Positions 6,369-8,226 of a stretch of 8,226 bases of DNA are shown piece by piece (position 1 is the first letter of the stretch; every line of letters starts with the position of its first letter). The stretch is from Rhizobiaceae bacterium (GTDB taxonomy: Bacteria > Pseudomonadota > Alphaproteobacteria > Rhizobiales > Rhizobiaceae). The DNA is taken from the NCBI GenBank assembly GCA_020696915.1, contig JAJFMR010000189.1:1-8226 (forward strand), read 5' to 3'. The notes beneath the pieces were generated by a model. It did no database searches. It was not told the DNA's origin and saw only the letters and a program-made list of their open reading frames with translations. A program made the translations under genes and the position numbers.

Positions 6369-7661
6369 ATGGCGGAAAGACCGATCGATCCGAACCTCGT
6401 CGCCGGCATGAATGCCAGCGCGGAAGCGGCGCTCGACCGTGACTATGAAATGCTTGGCGAGCAGCTCGACCGCCGCGGCATTTCGATCGATTCCGTTCGT
6501 GCCACGGTCGAGGCTTTCGGCGTTGCTGTCCCATCCTGGGGGGTCGGTACGGGCGGTACCCGTTTCGCCCGCTTTCCGGCCGGCGGCGAGCCGCGCGACA
6601 TTTTCGACAGGATCGAGGATTGTGCGGTTATCGCGCAGCTGACACGGGCCACGCCGCGGGTGTCGCTCCACATCCCCTGGGACAAGGCCGATCCGCAGCG
6701 GCTCAAGCAGACGGCCAGCCGCTTCGGGCTTGGCTTCGACGCCATGAACTCGAACACCTTTTCCGATGCGCCGGGCCAGGCGCGCTCGTACAAGTTCGGC
6801 TCGCTCAGCCATGCTGATGCCGCAACGCGAAGGCAGGCCGTCGATCACAATCTCGAATGCGTAGAGATCGGCCGCGAACTGGGCTCAAGGGCGCTGACGG
6901 TATGGATCGGCGACGGCTCGAATTTTCCCGGACAGGTGAATTTCGGCAAGGCTTTCGAGCGATATCTTCAATCGATGCGCGAGATCTATGACGCGCTTCC
7001 GGACGACTGGCGGCTGTTCATCGAGCACAAGATGTACGAGCCGGCCTTCTACTCGACCGTCGTGCAGGATTGGGGCACCAGCTACATCGCCGCCCGCGAG
7101 CTCGGCGCCAAGGCGTTCTGCCTCGTCGACCTCGGCCATCATGCACCCAACGTGAACATCGAGATGATCGTCTCGCGGCTCGTCCAGTTCGGGAAGCTCG
7201 GCGGCTTCCACTTCAACGATTCCAAATATGGCGACGACGATCTCGATGCAGGGTCGATCGATCCCTACCGGCTATTCCTCGTCTTCAACGAACTGGTCGA
7301 AGCCGAGCTGAACGGGGCGCCGGATTTTTCACCCGCCCACATGCTAGACCAGAGCCATAACGTCACCGACCCGATCGAGAGCCTGATGCTCTCGGCAGCG
7401 GAGGTTCAGCGCGCCTACGCGGCCGCTCTCCTGGTCGATCGCCAGACGCTCGCCGCCTGCCAGGAAGAGAACGACGCGCTGATGGCCACGCAGGTGCTGA
7501 AGAGAGCGTTCCGGACGGACGTCGAGCCGATCCTGGCGTCGGCGCGCCTGCGCGCGGGCGGCGCCATCGATCCCGTCGCCGCATACCGGGCCAGCGGCTA
7601 CCGCCGCAAGGCCGCTTCGGAGCGCCCGGCGGTGGCGTCGGGAGGCGGCGGCATCGTCTGA
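6369..7661 (+). CDS. rhaI: RhaI, L-rhamnose isomerase (Pseudomonas stutzeri type)
   Basis: Cytoplasmic aldose-ketose isomerase of 430 aa that converts L-rhamnose to L-rhamnulose, the first intracellular step. Length and sequence fit the P. stutzeri type (TIM barrel, two metal ions), not the E. coli RhaA type. By reading the codons, the metal-site residues I recall for the P. stutzeri enzyme are all present at the same numbers: E219 in FIEHKMYEP, D254 and H257 in LVDLGHHAPN, H281 in GGFHFND, D289 and D291 in KYGDDDLD, and D327 in HMLDQSH. Other recognisable stretches are SLHIPWDK and MNSNTFSD. The ATG at 6369 has AAGGG eight bases upstream and follows rhaD after 12 bases, so the two are one operon, probably translationally linked. 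The glycine-rich tail (ASGGGGIV) is not conserved structure. Related isomerases act on other rare sugars, but the operon points to rhamnose. Confidence 0.97.
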   Translation: MAERPIDPNLVAGMNASAEAALDRDYEMLGEQLDRRGISIDSVRATVEAFGVAVPSWGVGTGGTRFARFPAGGEPRDIFDRIEDCAVIAQLTRATPRVSLHIPWDKADPQRLKQTASRFGLGFDAMNSNTFSDAPGQARSYKFGSLSHADAATRRQAVDHNLECVEIGRELGSRALTVWIGDGSNFPGQVNFGKAFERYLQSMREIYDALPDDWRLFIEHKMYEPAFYSTVVQDWGTSYIAARELGAKAFCLVDLGHHAPNVNIEMIVSRLVQFGKLGGFHFNDSKYGDDDLDAGSIDPYRLFLVFNELVEAELNGAPDFSPAHMLDQSHNVTDPIESLMLSAAEVQRAYAAALLVDRQTLAACQEENDALMATQVLKRAFRTDVEPILASARLRAGGAIDPVAAYRASGYRRKAASERPAVASGGGGIV

Positions 7662-7683
7662 CCGGCGGCACCCACCGTCGCCC

Positions 7684-8193
7684 TCAAGGCTCGATGCCGA
7701 GCATGAACGGCTCGCCCTCGAACGCCTCTGTCCCCCGGCCGATTTGCCGGACCGCGTCGACCATGCGGCCCTGGCGTCCCAACAGTCCGTCCGCAAGTTC
7801 GATCAGCAGCGGGTTGGGCGTCGCCGTCGGCGACAGGCGGCGCAGCGTGCCGGCAAGCTCGAACTCGTCGCGGTCTGGTGCCAGCGCTGCCGCCACGATA
7901 TAGGCGGAGGCCGTCGAACGGCTGATCCCGGCATAGCAGTGGATCACCATGGGCTTCGCGAGATCCCAGCTTCGTGCAAAGTCCAGCAGCTTGCGCACAT
8001 GCAGTTCGCCGGGCAGGATCATGCCGTCCCTGGCTTCGGCGATATCGTGGAGGCTGAGCCACAAATGGTCCTGCTCGGCAATAGCCGGCGGGCGAAGCAC
8101 TGCGGTCCCGGTAGCGAGGAGCGAGACCAGACGCCCGGCGCCGCATGCCGCAACTGTGGTATCTACCCGCGAAAGCGGACAGACGTGGATCAT
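7684..8193 (-). CDS. Tyrosine/dual-specificity phosphatase-like protein
   Basis: Small 169-aa protein with the cysteine-phosphatase signature HCYAGISRS at 85-93: nucleophile C86, phosphate-binding R92, followed by S93. D50 in LSLHDIAEA is a plausible general acid. There is no signal peptide or membrane segment, so it is probably cytoplasmic. It resembles short tyrosine-phosphatase proteins annotated widely in Rhizobiales genomes; the substrate is unknown to me. The start ATG 8193-8191 has AGGAG about eight bases upstream. The gene converges on rhaI with a 22-base gap (7662-7683) holding no clear terminator. Nothing ties it to rhamnose metabolism. It is more likely the boundary of the locus, with its promoter beyond the right edge. 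Confidence 0.85.
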   Translation of the reverse strand: MIHVCPLSRVDTTVAACGAGRLVSLLATGTAVLRPPAIAEQDHLWLSLHDIAEARDGMILPGELHVRKLLDFARSWDLAKPMVIHCYAGISRSTASAYIVAAALAPDRDEFELAGTLRRLSPTATPNPLLIELADGLLGRQGRMVDAVRQIGRGTEAFEGEPFMLGIEP

Positions 8194-8226
8194 ACTGGTG
8201 CTCCTTGCCTCTGCTTCGCGACCGAC

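Noticed and set aside
7628..7683. Possible bidirectional terminator between rhaI and the phosphatase gene
   Set aside because: GGCGGTGG and CCACCGTCGCC pair only imperfectly around a long loop, and there is no T-run on either strand.
1..8226. Mobile elements, tRNA/rRNA genes, CRISPR arrays, defence genes
   Set aside because: I saw no transposase or integrase motif, no regular spaced repeats and no RNA-gene sequence; gene packing leaves only the 4068-4253 spacer of any size.

Overview
The window carries an L-rhamnose uptake and catabolism locus from a high-GC alphaproteobacterium, most likely a member of the Rhizobiales (Rhizobium/Mesorhizobium-like). Three things support this assignment. The divergent layout rhaR-rhaS-rhaT-rhaP... 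against rhaD-rhaI is the one known from Rhizobium leguminosarum. The protein sequences match my memory of the rhizobial families. A Rhizobiales-style tyrosine phosphatase gene follows at the right edge. Identification rests on motif reading and memory of the families, not on a database search.

Layout: the left half (1-4067) is a minus-strand operon read from right to left. It holds rhaR (DeoR-type regulator, 4067-3243), rhaS (periplasmic rhamnose-binding protein, 3190 to about 2200 or 2066), rhaT (double-domain ABC ATPase, 2210-669) and rhaP (permease, from a TTG start at 672, running off the left edge). In related loci a second permease (rhaQ), a mutarotase (rhaU) and a kinase (rhaK) follow, and these would lie beyond base 1. 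From a shared intergenic region (4068-4253) the plus-strand operon runs the other way: rhaD (fused rhamnulose-1-phosphate aldolase and short-chain dehydrogenase, 4254-6356) and rhaI (L-rhamnose isomerase, 6369-7661). A small tyrosine/dual-specificity phosphatase gene (8193-7684, minus strand) converges on rhaI with only 22 bases between them.

How it works together: RhaS captures L-rhamnose in the periplasm and RhaT/RhaP (with the off-window partner permease) import it. RhaI converts it to L-rhamnulose and a kinase outside the window phosphorylates that. The RhaD aldolase half splits rhamnulose-1-phosphate into dihydroxyacetone phosphate and L-lactaldehyde, and its dehydrogenase half is expected to process the lactaldehyde. 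RhaR probably controls both operons from the intergenic region. There, repeated CAATCA/TGATTG half-sites include a perfect inverted pair, TGTCAATCA...TGATTGACA, and each arm contains a perfect TTGACA -35 box pointing towards one operon.

The main oddity is the 3' end of rhaS. The expected C-terminus and stop codon are missing, and the reading frame runs about 145 bases out of frame into rhaT, next to a G-rich run. This looks like a small deletion or a sequence/assembly fault. I saw no mobile element, RNA gene, CRISPR array or otherwise novel system. Apart from the rhaS/rhaT junction and the operator, this is an ordinary sugar-catabolism locus.
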